IMG/VR virus record: IMGVR_UViG_3300036832_001201 | Location: 1 to 37,937 of that record | Reading direction: 5' to 3' (one strand) | DNA length: 37,937 nucleotides | Origin: a virus | Shown: positions 1-4,969 of the stretch, one piece after another | How positions within the stretch are numbered: position 1 is the stretch's first letter | Layout of the letters: each line of letters opens with the position of its first letter | Translations under genes and position numbers: made by a program | Notes under the pieces: model-generated | Databases searched by the model: none | What the model was told of the DNA's origin: nothing | What the model saw: the letters and a program-made list of their open reading frames with translations, nothing else

Positions 1-843
1 CGCGACGTCAAGGCATCGCACGCCAAGCGGCTCGCCGGCATCGCCGATGCGCGCTGGACAGTGGCGATGGTGACGTTGCTGGAAAACGAACGGAGGAAAG
101 CATGCCGAGAATTTATGGACCCAATCCACAAGCTCGCATTGCAGGCACGTTCCACAAAGCAAAAACGTTCGACACTTATTGGGTGCCTGAACCAAATAGT
201 GGCTGCTGGTTATGGCTGGGACCGGTCTACAAGCACGGCTATGGGTACTACTCAGAGGCAAGAGGCGCAAAGCCCCGCAACGTTTCGGCTCACGTTGCCA
301 CTTTCCGGCGCTACTGTGGCCCTATCCCAGCCGGATGCGACTTGCACCACGCATGCAGGAATCGCCTCTGCGTTAACCCGGATCATATGGAAATCATTAA
401 CCGCAAAACCCACAAGCAAATGCACGCCAACGAAAGACGCGACCCAACTACCGGAAGGTTTACACCTAAATTACTACTTTAGGTGGCATGATTCGGGAGA
501 CCTCCAGAGCGTCGAACACCTGACAAAGATATGCGCCGTAGCCGCTGCGACTCCGCACATCCGGCACTGGTTGCCGACGCGGGAAGTGGGGATTGTGAAG
601 CAGTATGTGCGGCAGGGCGGCGTGGTGCCGGACAATTTGCTGATACGGATATCAGCGACAATGGTCGACGGCGCGGCAACCAAGACATGGCCACACACCA
701 GTGGCGTACATACAAGCCCTCTCGGAGACGATACCCCAAAGCAGGGCCACGAATGCCCTGCCCCAAAGCAAGACGGCAAGTGCGGCGACTGCCGCGCCTG
801 CTGGTCGCACGACGTGCCGCACACGAGCTATCACAAACATTGA
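1..843 (+). CDS. Gp88-family phage protein, 5'-partial, interrupted by an HNH gene
   Basis: The frame is open from base 1 to the TGA at 841-843, so the true start lies before the window. The first part (AKRLAGIADARW, then AMVTLLENERRK) and the last part (FRWHDSGDLQS, HWLPTRE, a C-terminal KCGDCRACW cysteine cluster) read as the two halves of one Gp88-like phage protein. This family is small, cysteine-containing and of unknown function. The two halves would normally be almost adjacent. Here they are separated by about 375 nt (roughly 100-474) that contain an HNH gene in another frame. The inserted stretch stays open in this frame, so a read-through protein with about 125 extra residues is possible. 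The inserted residues look like an out-of-frame shadow and no intein junction residues are seen. Family assignment is from memory of conserved motifs. Confidence 0.7.
   Translation, partial: RDVKASHAKRLAGIADARWTVAMVTLLENERRKACREFMDPIHKLALQARSTKQKRSTLIGCLNQIVAAGYGWDRSTSTAMGTTQRQEAQSPATFRLTLPLSGATVALSQPDATCTTHAGIASALTRIIWKSLTAKPTSKCTPTKDATQLPEGLHLNYYFRWHDSGDLQSVEHLTKICAVAAATPHIRHWLPTREVGIVKQYVRQGGVVPDNLLIRISATMVDGAATKTWPHTSGVHTSPLGDDTPKQGHECPAPKQDGKCGDCRACWSHDVPHTSYHKH
102..482 (+). CDS. HNH homing-type endonuclease nested in the Gp88-like gene
   Basis: This 126-aa protein has the HNH_3 pattern: GCWLWLG near residues 34-40, then AHVATFRR, a CDLHHACRNRLCVNP core at about 79-93 with the HH pair at 82-83, and a following DHM. 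Such proteins are usually selfish homing nucleases that nick DNA. The start ATG at 102 follows GGAGGAAAGC, which itself codes for ERRKA of the interrupted gene. Its stop TAG at 480-482 lies in bases that also encode FRW of that gene. The ORF therefore fills nearly the whole insertion and leaves no room for a group I intron. It appears to have landed directly inside the host gene and to borrow its SD and stop sequences. Confidence 0.85.
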   Translation: MPRIYGPNPQARIAGTFHKAKTFDTYWVPEPNSGCWLWLGPVYKHGYGYYSEARGAKPRNVSAHVATFRRYCGPIPAGCDLHHACRNRLCVNPDHMEIINRKTHKQMHANERRDPTTGRFTPKLLL

Positions 844-950
844 TGCGCTGGTGACGCGGCGGCAATCACGCCGGCCTAGTGGAATAGGCAAGCACAGTCT
901 TGCCGAAGCAAGCAAACAGTAAAGCGAGAAGTTTCTATCTGAAAAGCAAA

Positions 951-977
951 GGGGGCACGGGTGGAAACCGCGCCCCC
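951..977. repeat. Inverted repeat (GC-rich hairpin) after the Gp88-like gene
   Basis: GGGGGC at 951-956 pairs with GCCCCC at 972-977, with an inner CGG/CCG pair around GTGGAAA. It lies in the 206-nt gap between the Gp88-like gene and the next start. No T-run follows, so it is not a standard intrinsic terminator. It could be an RNA processing or partial termination structure. Confidence 0.45.
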
Positions 978-1049
978 ACGGCCAGCGCGAAAGGAAAGGA
1001 AAGCGCCAGGCCGTTCCCACTAACTTAGAAAGGCGAAAGGAAAGACACA

Positions 1050-1214
1050 ATGACTAAGATAGATTTATGGTGCGGGCTTGTCGCTATCGCCATGGCCGGG
1101 CTAATCGGCCTCGCCCCGCTCATCGTGGCGCGGCTGCTGGAGCCCGCTGGATCGAGCTATCGCATGCCAGTCGAATGGAGCGTTCCCGCTCTCCCAATCG
1201 AGCGGAGGGCGTGA
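1050..1214 (+). CDS. Small single-TM protein
   Basis: This 54-aa ORF begins with ATG at 1050 after a purine-rich SD (GGCGAAAGGAAAG) and ends with TGA at 1212. It has one hydrophobic segment (GLVAIAMAGLIGLAPLIVA, residues about 9-27) followed by a short charged tail, so it probably sits in the inner membrane. The lipoprotein gene starts 1 nt after its stop, so the two are likely translated together. No family is recognised. A membrane peptide beside a lipoprotein could be an accessory lysis or superinfection-exclusion pair, but that is a guess. Confidence 0.65.
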   Translation: MTKIDLWCGLVAIAMAGLIGLAPLIVARLLEPAGSSYRMPVEWSVPALPIERRA

Positions 1215-1215
1215 C

Positions 1216-1470
1216 ATGGGCCGCGCAATGTGGAACTGCCGGTACCCAGCGTGGGCTGCTTCGGCAGCGTGTCTCATCGCCGCTGCGCTGTCGCTTTCAG
1301 GTTGCGCCCAATACCGGGAATACCTCGCAGCAAAAGATGACGCCAAGTGCGTTTCCTATGGGGCTGCACAAGGTGATCCGAGCTACGTCCAGTGCCGCGC
1401 CACACTCGACGCGGCGCGCACCACAGCCAGCGCAGTCGGATCATCAGTCACCGTCATCAATCGAAGATAG
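1216..1470 (+). CDS. Small putative lipoprotein
   Basis: This 84-aa protein has an N-terminal hydrophobic stretch (AASAACLIAAALSLSGC) ending in a lipobox-like LSGC, so Cys about 29 would be lipidated after signal peptidase II cleavage. The mature part contains DDAKCVSYGAAQGDP followed by YVQCR, a pattern seen in short alphaproteobacterial lipoproteins with two cysteines. ATG at 1216 lies 1 nt after the previous stop. It could be an outer-membrane spanin-like subunit with the preceding membrane peptide, but it lies far from the endolysin and is not proline-rich, so I do not assign that role. Confidence 0.7.
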   Translation: MGRAMWNCRYPAWAASAACLIAAALSLSGCAQYREYLAAKDDAKCVSYGAAQGDPSYVQCRATLDAARTTASAVGSSVTVINRR

Positions 1471-1482
1471 GGAAAGGTCGCC

Positions 1483-1794
1483 ATGCCAATCTATGGACCG
1501 TGCGAGCGCTGCGGCCGCGAGACCATGCTTTCACTCGCGCTTTCAGCGCTCGCCTGCGAGCACTGCGGCGCGCAGCGCCAGCGCCCTGCAACAGTGCGGG
1601 AGATACGCGCATACTGGGGGCACGGCAAGGGCAACCGCAAGGTTGCCGTCAATAAGTACAGCGGGCGAGTGCGATGGCGGGGCGGGCTGGCGGCGCTGCC
1701 GCTCGAGGACGACGACCACGCGTGGTGGCACGAAGCGGGTTGCCGCGAGGACTACTTCGTCGATGCAAAGGGAAACGTCCATGGGCCAATCTAA
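1483..1794 (+). CDS. Zn-ribbon protein of unknown function
   Basis: This 103-aa protein has two CxxC pairs at its N terminus (CERC at about 7-10 and CEHC at about 25-28), typical of a small zinc ribbon. A region rich in basic residues (GHGKGNRKVAVNKYSGRVRW) and an acidic C-terminal part follow. The ATG follows GGGAAAGGTCGCC, a good SD. Its last 14 nt overlap the next gene, which supports operon expression. No named family is recognised. Nucleic-acid binding is inferred from the zinc ribbon and basic stretch. Confidence 0.65.
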   Translation: MPIYGPCERCGRETMLSLALSALACEHCGAQRQRPATVREIRAYWGHGKGNRKVAVNKYSGRVRWRGGLAALPLEDDDHAWWHEAGCREDYFVDAKGNVHGPI

Positions 1795-2077
1795 CAGCGC
1801 GGACGATTACGACAAGCTCCGCCAAGACCTCGAAAAGAATCTGGATGCCAAGCTCAACCTGTTGCTAGCGGACACCATCGACCTTTTCACAACTGCAGAA
1901 ATTGCTACCCCCGAAATAACCGCCGCCATAACGATGGTCCTGGTCCGCAAGCTGGTCGTCCTCCTCGGAACGACCACGGTCGACCCTGTCCTAATATTCC
2001 AGACTATCATTCCGAGGGTGAAGGAAGCGCAGGAAAGGTTCCGCAAAGCCGCATCCAGCTTTGAAAAGGAAAACTGA
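1781..2077 (+). CDS. Helical hypothetical protein
   Basis: This 98-aa protein starts at ATG 1781 (MGQSNSADDYDKLRQDLEK) inside the 3' end of the Zn-ribbon gene. The sequence is mostly helical, with an acidic/basic amphipathic N terminus, a hydrophobic centre (AAITMVLVRKLVVLLG) and a charged C-terminal helix. The frame is open much further upstream, to 1067, but that part is antisense to or overlaps recognised genes and is not coding. No family is recognised. The tight spacing to the HTH gene that follows (its ATG directly abuts this TGA) suggests co-translation. Confidence 0.6.
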   Translation: MGQSNSADDYDKLRQDLEKNLDAKLNLLLADTIDLFTTAEIATPEITAAITMVLVRKLVVLLGTTTVDPVLIFQTIIPRVKEAQERFRKAASSFEKEN

Positions 2078-2275
2078 ATGTTCATGGAGCCCGAGGAATA
2101 CCTCGACCTATTGGCGGACCTCGGGCTCGACATCAAGAGCGGCGCCGACGCTATCGGCGTCCACTGGCGCACCAGCTATCGGTATGCGTTGGGCGAGCAA
2201 CGCATCCCGGCGCCGGTGGCCAAGCTGTTGCGGCTGATGGCGGCGGTCAACAGGCCATCGCGCGCTCGCCGCTAA
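2078..2275 (+). CDS. Small helix-turn-helix DNA-binding protein
   Basis: This 65-aa protein has a single HTH: KSGADAIGVHWRTSYRYALGE, then RIPAPVAKLLRLM. This fits the XRE-like or DNA-invertase-like short HTH proteins common in phage early operons, where the recognition helix is around WRTSYRY. It starts immediately after the preceding stop (TGA ATG) and is the last gene of the rightward cluster. It converges on the DnaA-like gene 33 nt away. It probably regulates early transcription, but no operator can be assigned. Confidence 0.7.
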   Translation: MFMEPEEYLDLLADLGLDIKSGADAIGVHWRTSYRYALGEQRIPAPVAKLLRLMAAVNRPSRARR

Positions 2276-2307
2276 TCGCGCGGCGTTGGCGCGCAATCGC
2301 GACGGCG

Positions 2308-2862
2308 CTACGGCGCGCCGCACTGCTGCCGCTCTACTTGCCGCCGCACCGCGGCTGTCAGGACATGGAGCGATGCATAAGGTCCTACCTCGCCGGCCGC
2401 CGTCTGGTATGCGCCGGCATACTTCTGCACTCCGTGCAACACAGTCGTATGGTCCTTCCGGTTCAGCGCTCGCGCAATACGCGGGAACGACAACGTCGTC
2501 AAATGGCGCGCCAGCGTCATCACCACATGGCGGGGAACGGTGCCGCGGTGGAATCGACGCGACGACAGTATGTCCATCACATCGACGCTCCATTCGGCTG
2601 CCACCGCCGCAATGATCTCGCGCATAGTGATGCGCCGCTCAAGCACAAATGGAGATTGCAGTTCGGCCGGCGGCACCGGCAGCCAACAGTCGGCGGCGAG
2701 GAGACCGGGCCAGATGAAGCCCGCGGGCGGGAGCGCAGGCGGCGGAGGCGGCGCCTCGGGCGCCGGCGCTACCGGGCGCACTGGCCAGCCATTGCGCAGC
2801 TCCAGCGGTCGATCGGGCACAGCATTGGGCGGATTGAACAGACGGGAACGCAACGTATTCAT
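2308..2862 (-). CDS. DnaA domain IV-like DNA-binding protein
   Basis: The C-terminal half (residues about 80-148) carries the DnaA domain IV pattern: RHVVMTLARHLT, FPRIARALNR, then the signature KDHTTVLHGVQK, which in DnaA contacts the DnaA box. There is no AAA+ ATPase domain. The first 70 residues are proline/alanine-rich (APAPEAPPPPPALPP) and look disordered. The protein probably binds DnaA-box-like sites, either as a phage replication or regulatory factor or to compete with host DnaA. ATG at 2862 is preferred because GGAG lies 8 nt upstream. A GTG at 2883 in the same frame is possible. It lies downstream of the VRR-NUC gene. Confidence 0.85.
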   Translation of the reverse strand: MNTLRSRLFNPPNAVPDRPLELRNGWPVRPVAPAPEAPPPPPALPPAGFIWPGLLAADCWLPVPPAELQSPFVLERRITMREIIAAVAAEWSVDVMDILSSRRFHRGTVPRHVVMTLARHLTTLSFPRIARALNRKDHTTVLHGVQKYAGAYQTAAGEVGPYASLHVLTAAVRRQVERQQCGAP

Positions 2863-2917
2863 ACGCGGCTCCGGCAAGGCCACTCGGGGAGTGGCTTGCC
2901 GACACCCGCCGTCACAA

Positions 2918-3319
2918 TCAACCTATCCGTTGGTTTGCCTTCTCCAATGAGCGCGAAGGGCGGAGTAGCCCCCAGCCCTCGAGGACGCGCAATGCGTCGT
3001 CCAGGCCGACGGCGACGGCCGTCAGCGCGCCGGCGGAGCGCAGCGAGGCGAGCGTCTGCTCTTGCGCCGGCGACACCTGGCCGCTAGGCGTCTTGAGCTC
3101 CAGCCCATAGAAGCGGCCGCCGTGGACGATGATGAGGTCGGGCACGCCAGCACGCACGCCGAGGCCTTTGAGGATGGCGCCCTCGGTCGCCGTGCGGGCC
3201 CCACCATTGGGCACGTGAAACCAGAAGGTGTAGGGGGCCGCGCGCACTTCCAGATGCGCTAATACCGCTCGCTGCAGCTGGCTCTCGGGGTAGCGGTCAT
3301 GCTGGGCGAGGGTAGCCAT
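2918..3319 (-). CDS. VRR-NUC domain nuclease
   Basis: This 133-aa protein matches the VRR-NUC fold of PD-(D/E)xK nucleases: E12 in PESQLQ, HVPNGG at 35-40, GVPDLIIV at 58-65 with D61, and the catalytic ELK at 74-76, then a QVSPAQ helix. Stand-alone phage VRR-NUC proteins act as structure-specific nucleases, resolving branched replication or recombination intermediates. The start is supported by AAAGGCG just upstream. It sits between the DnaA-like protein and the excisionase-like gene in a leftward cluster. Confidence 0.9.
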   Translation of the reverse strand: MATLAQHDRYPESQLQRAVLAHLEVRAAPYTFWFHVPNGGARTATEGAILKGLGVRAGVPDLIIVHGGRFYGLELKTPSGQVSPAQEQTLASLRSAGALTAVAVGLDDALRVLEGWGLLRPSRSLEKANQRIG

Positions 3320-3373
3320 CGCCTTTAGATGGGGTCGCCACGGCCATAGGAAGGCCGCTGGTGCGTTTTTTGA

Positions 3374-3403
3374 GGGGGGCGCTATCAGACCATAGCCCCC
3401 CCC
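3374..3403. repeat. Strong GC-rich inverted repeat
   Basis: The arms 3374-3385 (GGGGGGCGCTAT) and 3392-3403 (ATAGCCCCCCCC) pair at 11 of 12 positions around a 6-nt loop. It lies between the 39-aa ORF and the VRR-NUC gene on the leftward transcript. A T6 run lies before it on the + strand (A-run after it on the - strand), so it does not fit an intrinsic terminator in either direction. An mRNA-stabilising or attenuating hairpin is more likely. Confidence 0.6.
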
Positions 3404-3416
3404 TTGGCCTGCGGCC

Positions 3417-3536
3417 CTAGCTCGGCGGGAGAGGTTGCGGGACCAGCACCTTACCCACGCCAGGGTAGTCCACGATTATGGCGGGCGGTTCGACTAGCCA
3501 CCCTTCCCGGGCGGTGGTGGTGAACACCCGTCGCAT
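3417..3536 (-). CDS. 39-aa hypothetical peptide
   Basis: This short ORF reads MRRVFTTTAREGWLVEPP, then AIIVDYPGVGKVLVPQPLPP. It has the composition of a real beta-rich small protein rather than a shadow. The ATG at 3536 follows GGCGG and lies inside the 3' end of the excisionase-like gene (43 nt overlap), so expression would be coupled to it. It ends with TAG at 3417. No family can be named with certainty. Conservation among related phages would settle whether it is real. Confidence 0.5.
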   Translation of the reverse strand: MRRVFTTTAREGWLVEPPAIIVDYPGVGKVLVPQPLPPS

Positions 3537-3751
3537 CCGCCGGTGCCCGCGGTCCGGTTGCGCACGGGCTCTACCTGCTGATCTCTGATCCAGGCGAGGA
3601 CAGCCGCGCGTTCATAATAAATTGTTTTGCCGACCCGAATGTACGGCGGCCCGATGCCCTGTTGACGCCAGTTCTTCAGCACGCGCAGGCATTTATTGAT
3701 GCCCGCGGCCGTGTCGTGTTCGGTATCGTAGCCTTCAAGGAGGTTCAGCAT
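3494..3751 (-). CDS. Excisionase/AlpA-like HTH protein
   Basis: This 85-aa protein contains a winged-helix HTH of the MerR/excisionase type: CLRVLKNWRQQGIGPPYIRVGKTIYYERAAVLAWI in sections (helix, wing IRVGKTIYY, second helix). Such proteins bind DNA as excisionases or small repressors. ATG at 3751 has GAGGGC just upstream. A TTG at 3781 is an alternative start. The C-terminal tail ends in CDGCSPPPPGKGG, which overlaps the 39-aa ORF in another frame. It faces a second gene of the same general type across a repeat-rich control region. Confidence 0.75.
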   Translation of the reverse strand: MLNLLEGYDTEHDTAAGINKCLRVLKNWRQQGIGPPYIRVGKTIYYERAAVLAWIRDQQVEPVRNRTAGTGGCDGCSPPPPGKGG

Positions 3752-3807
3752 GCCGCCCTCGCGTTCATAAACGATGCGCAAGGGTGCACTGAGATACCCG
3801 GAACTAC

Positions 3808-3848
3808 CCGGGACATTCAGATGCTATTTTAGGGGTCGAATGTCCCGG
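3808..3848. promoter_or_regulatory. Candidate operator: 11-bp inverted repeat
   Basis: CCGGGACATTC at 3808-3818 and GAATGTCCCGG at 3838-3848 form a perfect 11-bp inverted repeat. A further TACCCGG lies at 3795-3801, just beside the left arm. The site is in the divergent region between two HTH genes and is a likely binding site for one or both products. Confidence 0.55.
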
Positions 3849-3861
3849 TCGCTGGAGGAAG

Positions 3862-3960
3862 ATGCCGGCCGAGCAGCAGCAGGCGCATATTGAATCTCGC
3901 CGAAGGGACTGGAAAAAACTTACCGGGATAGAGCCCAAAAAATCTGCAACATCCCGGTAA
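3862..3960 (+). CDS. Possible 32-aa leader peptide
   Basis: A strong SD (GGAGGAAG) precedes ATG at 3862. The ORF encodes 32 residues, starting MPAEQQQAHIESRRRDWKK, and ends at TAA 3958-3960 inside the second inverted repeat. It could be a leader peptide of the gene at 4036, or chance. The main support is the ribosome binding site. Confidence 0.25.
   Translation: MPAEQQQAHIESRRRDWKKLTGIEPKKSATSR
3920..3960. promoter_or_regulatory. Candidate operator: 10-bp inverted repeat
   Basis: TTACCGGGAT at 3920-3929 and ATCCCGGTAA at 3951-3960 are perfect inverted copies. Both share the CCGGG/CCCGG core with the repeat at 3808-3848, so the region carries a set of related sites, as expected for a cooperative regulator binding between divergent genes. 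Confidence 0.55.
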
Positions 3961-4035
3961 AGCCTGATCCGCACGCCGTGCTTAGGTGCCTCTCAACGCG
4001 GTGCATCCGCATGTCATGATGAGAGGTACCCTCCT

Positions 4036-4233
4036 ATGTCCGAAGACCTCGACAGCGTCCGGGTTATCAGCCGCAACGACGCGATCAAGCTGGCCGGCGT
4101 ATCGACCAGGACGTGGGACCGGATGGAGGCCGCCGGCATGCTCCCCCCGAAAACTCGGATCAGCGAGCGACGGATCGGCTACCGCGTGGCCGATTTGAAA
4201 GCCTGGCTCGACGCGCGCCGGGTCTGTTGTTGA
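4036..4233 (+). CDS. AlpA/excisionase-type HTH regulator
   Basis: This 65-aa protein has the compact MerR-like HTH of AlpA and excisionase proteins: NDAIKLAGVSTRTWDRMEAAGMLPPK, in which the recognition helix is STRTWDRM, then a wing (RIGYRVADLKAWL). These proteins typically act as small transcription activators or excision factors. ATG at 4036 has GAGAGG 9 nt upstream. It is divergent from the other excisionase-like gene and is followed by a good intrinsic terminator, so it is probably transcribed alone. Confidence 0.8.
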   Translation: MSEDLDSVRVISRNDAIKLAGVSTRTWDRMEAAGMLPPKTRISERRIGYRVADLKAWLDARRVCC

Positions 4234-4273
4234 CGACGGACTCGATGCTCGATATTTCTGTTGTTGTGGTCAT
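4160..4273 (-). CDS. Possible 37-aa peptide antisense to the HTH gene
   Basis: AAGGAGAATAAC directly upstream of ATG 4273 is one of the best ribosome binding sites in the window. The peptide begins MTTTTEISSIESVVNN and then runs antisense through the 3' end of the gene at 4036, where it turns Arg-rich. It may be a remnant of a gene cut by rearrangement, or a real small peptide. Only the SD and the plausible N terminus support it. Confidence 0.25.
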   Translation of the reverse strand: MTTTTEISSIESVVNNRPGARRARLSNRPRGSRSVAR

Positions 4274-4288
4274 GTTATTCTCCTTGTG

Positions 4289-4328
4289 CGACCCGCCGGG
4301 AATCCCGCCCGTGCGGGTCGTTTGTTTT
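4289..4328 (+). terminator. Intrinsic terminator
   Basis: The 8-bp stem CGACCCGC (4289-4296) / GCGGGTCG (4313-4320) is followed at once by TTTGTTTT on the + strand. It lies about 55 nt after the stop of the small HTH gene and is the clearest intrinsic terminator in the window. Confidence 0.75.
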
Positions 4329-4372
4329 GCCGCCAGTTGCATTCCGTTCGTCGCGTGGCGGCGGAGCGAGAG

Positions 4373-4969
4373 TCATGTCAGGTCTCCTCCACAGTGGGGG
4401 CAGCGCCGCTTCTTGACAATGCCAGCAGCGATCCCAGCCGCGCGGGCCGATCGGTACTCCCCCCGGGCAAGCGCTGCTGCAATCTCGGGATGGTCGCGCT
4501 TGAGCCGGCGAACGATGTAGGCGGCGGCATTGCTGCCGCGCCCCTTCAAGGTGCCATCGGTCAAGGTGCCATCGGCACCTTGCTCCGTACGATCACCGCC
4601 ATGCTGTGCCGCCGGCCTCACATCCGGATCAGCGGCGAGGTCTTGCGCGCGCCTGCCGAAGAAAATGGCAAGCTTGTATTTGATCGGCTCCTCCGGCGGA
4701 TTGAGCCGCAGCCACTCAACCGCAACCGCTACCTCATCGGGCTCCAAGCCATACCCATCGCGAATCAATGCCTCCGGCGTTTCAAAGCCAAGCTCACCAA
4801 ACATTTCTTGCGCATCGTTGACGAACTGCACGAGGCACCGGCAATCATAGGAAAGTTTGATTTCCAGGAATTGCCGGCGCGCAAGCATCAGCTCCCGCCA
4901 CTTCCCCCGCGGAACATGACGCAGCTGGTCGTCAGCCTCGATCGGACCTGAATTTATAGTGACAGCCAT
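4373..4969 (-). CDS. Phage hypothetical protein with C-terminal Zn motif
   Basis: This 198-aa protein has a helical C-terminal part of the type YIVRRLKRDHPEIAAALARGE, then SARAAGIAAGIVKK, followed by CPHCG near the very C terminus. The first part resembles short phage proteins found next to replication genes. The helical segment looks DNA-binding, but no named domain is certain. A tandem 15-bp repeat in the DNA gives the duplicated DGTLTDGTL. Its start overlaps the 3' end of the helicase gene by 16 nt, so it is the last gene of the leftward replication operon. Confidence 0.7.
   Translation of the reverse strand: MAVTINSGPIEADDQLRHVPRGKWRELMLARRQFLEIKLSYDCRCLVQFVNDAQEMFGELGFETPEALIRDGYGLEPDEVAVAVEWLRLNPPEEPIKYKLAIFFGRRAQDLAADPDVRPAAQHGGDRTEQGADGTLTDGTLKGRGSNAAAYIVRRLKRDHPEIAAALARGEYRSARAAGIAAGIVKKRRCPHCGGDLT
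4546..4575. repeat. Perfect 15-bp tandem duplication
   Basis: TCAAGGTGCCATCGG occurs twice in a row (4546-4560, 4561-4575). Because 15 is divisible by 3, the reading frame of the surrounding gene is kept and five residues are duplicated. A recent slippage event is the simplest explanation. Confidence 0.85.

Noticed and set aside
1-843. Intein or group I intron in the Gp88-like gene
   Set aside because: No intein splice residues at the junctions, and the HNH ORF fills the insertion, leaving no space for an intron core.
1067-1780. Long N-terminal extension of the 98-aa protein
   Set aside because: It overlaps the lipoprotein and Zn-ribbon genes, has low-complexity Arg/Ser composition, and a good ATG exists at 1781.
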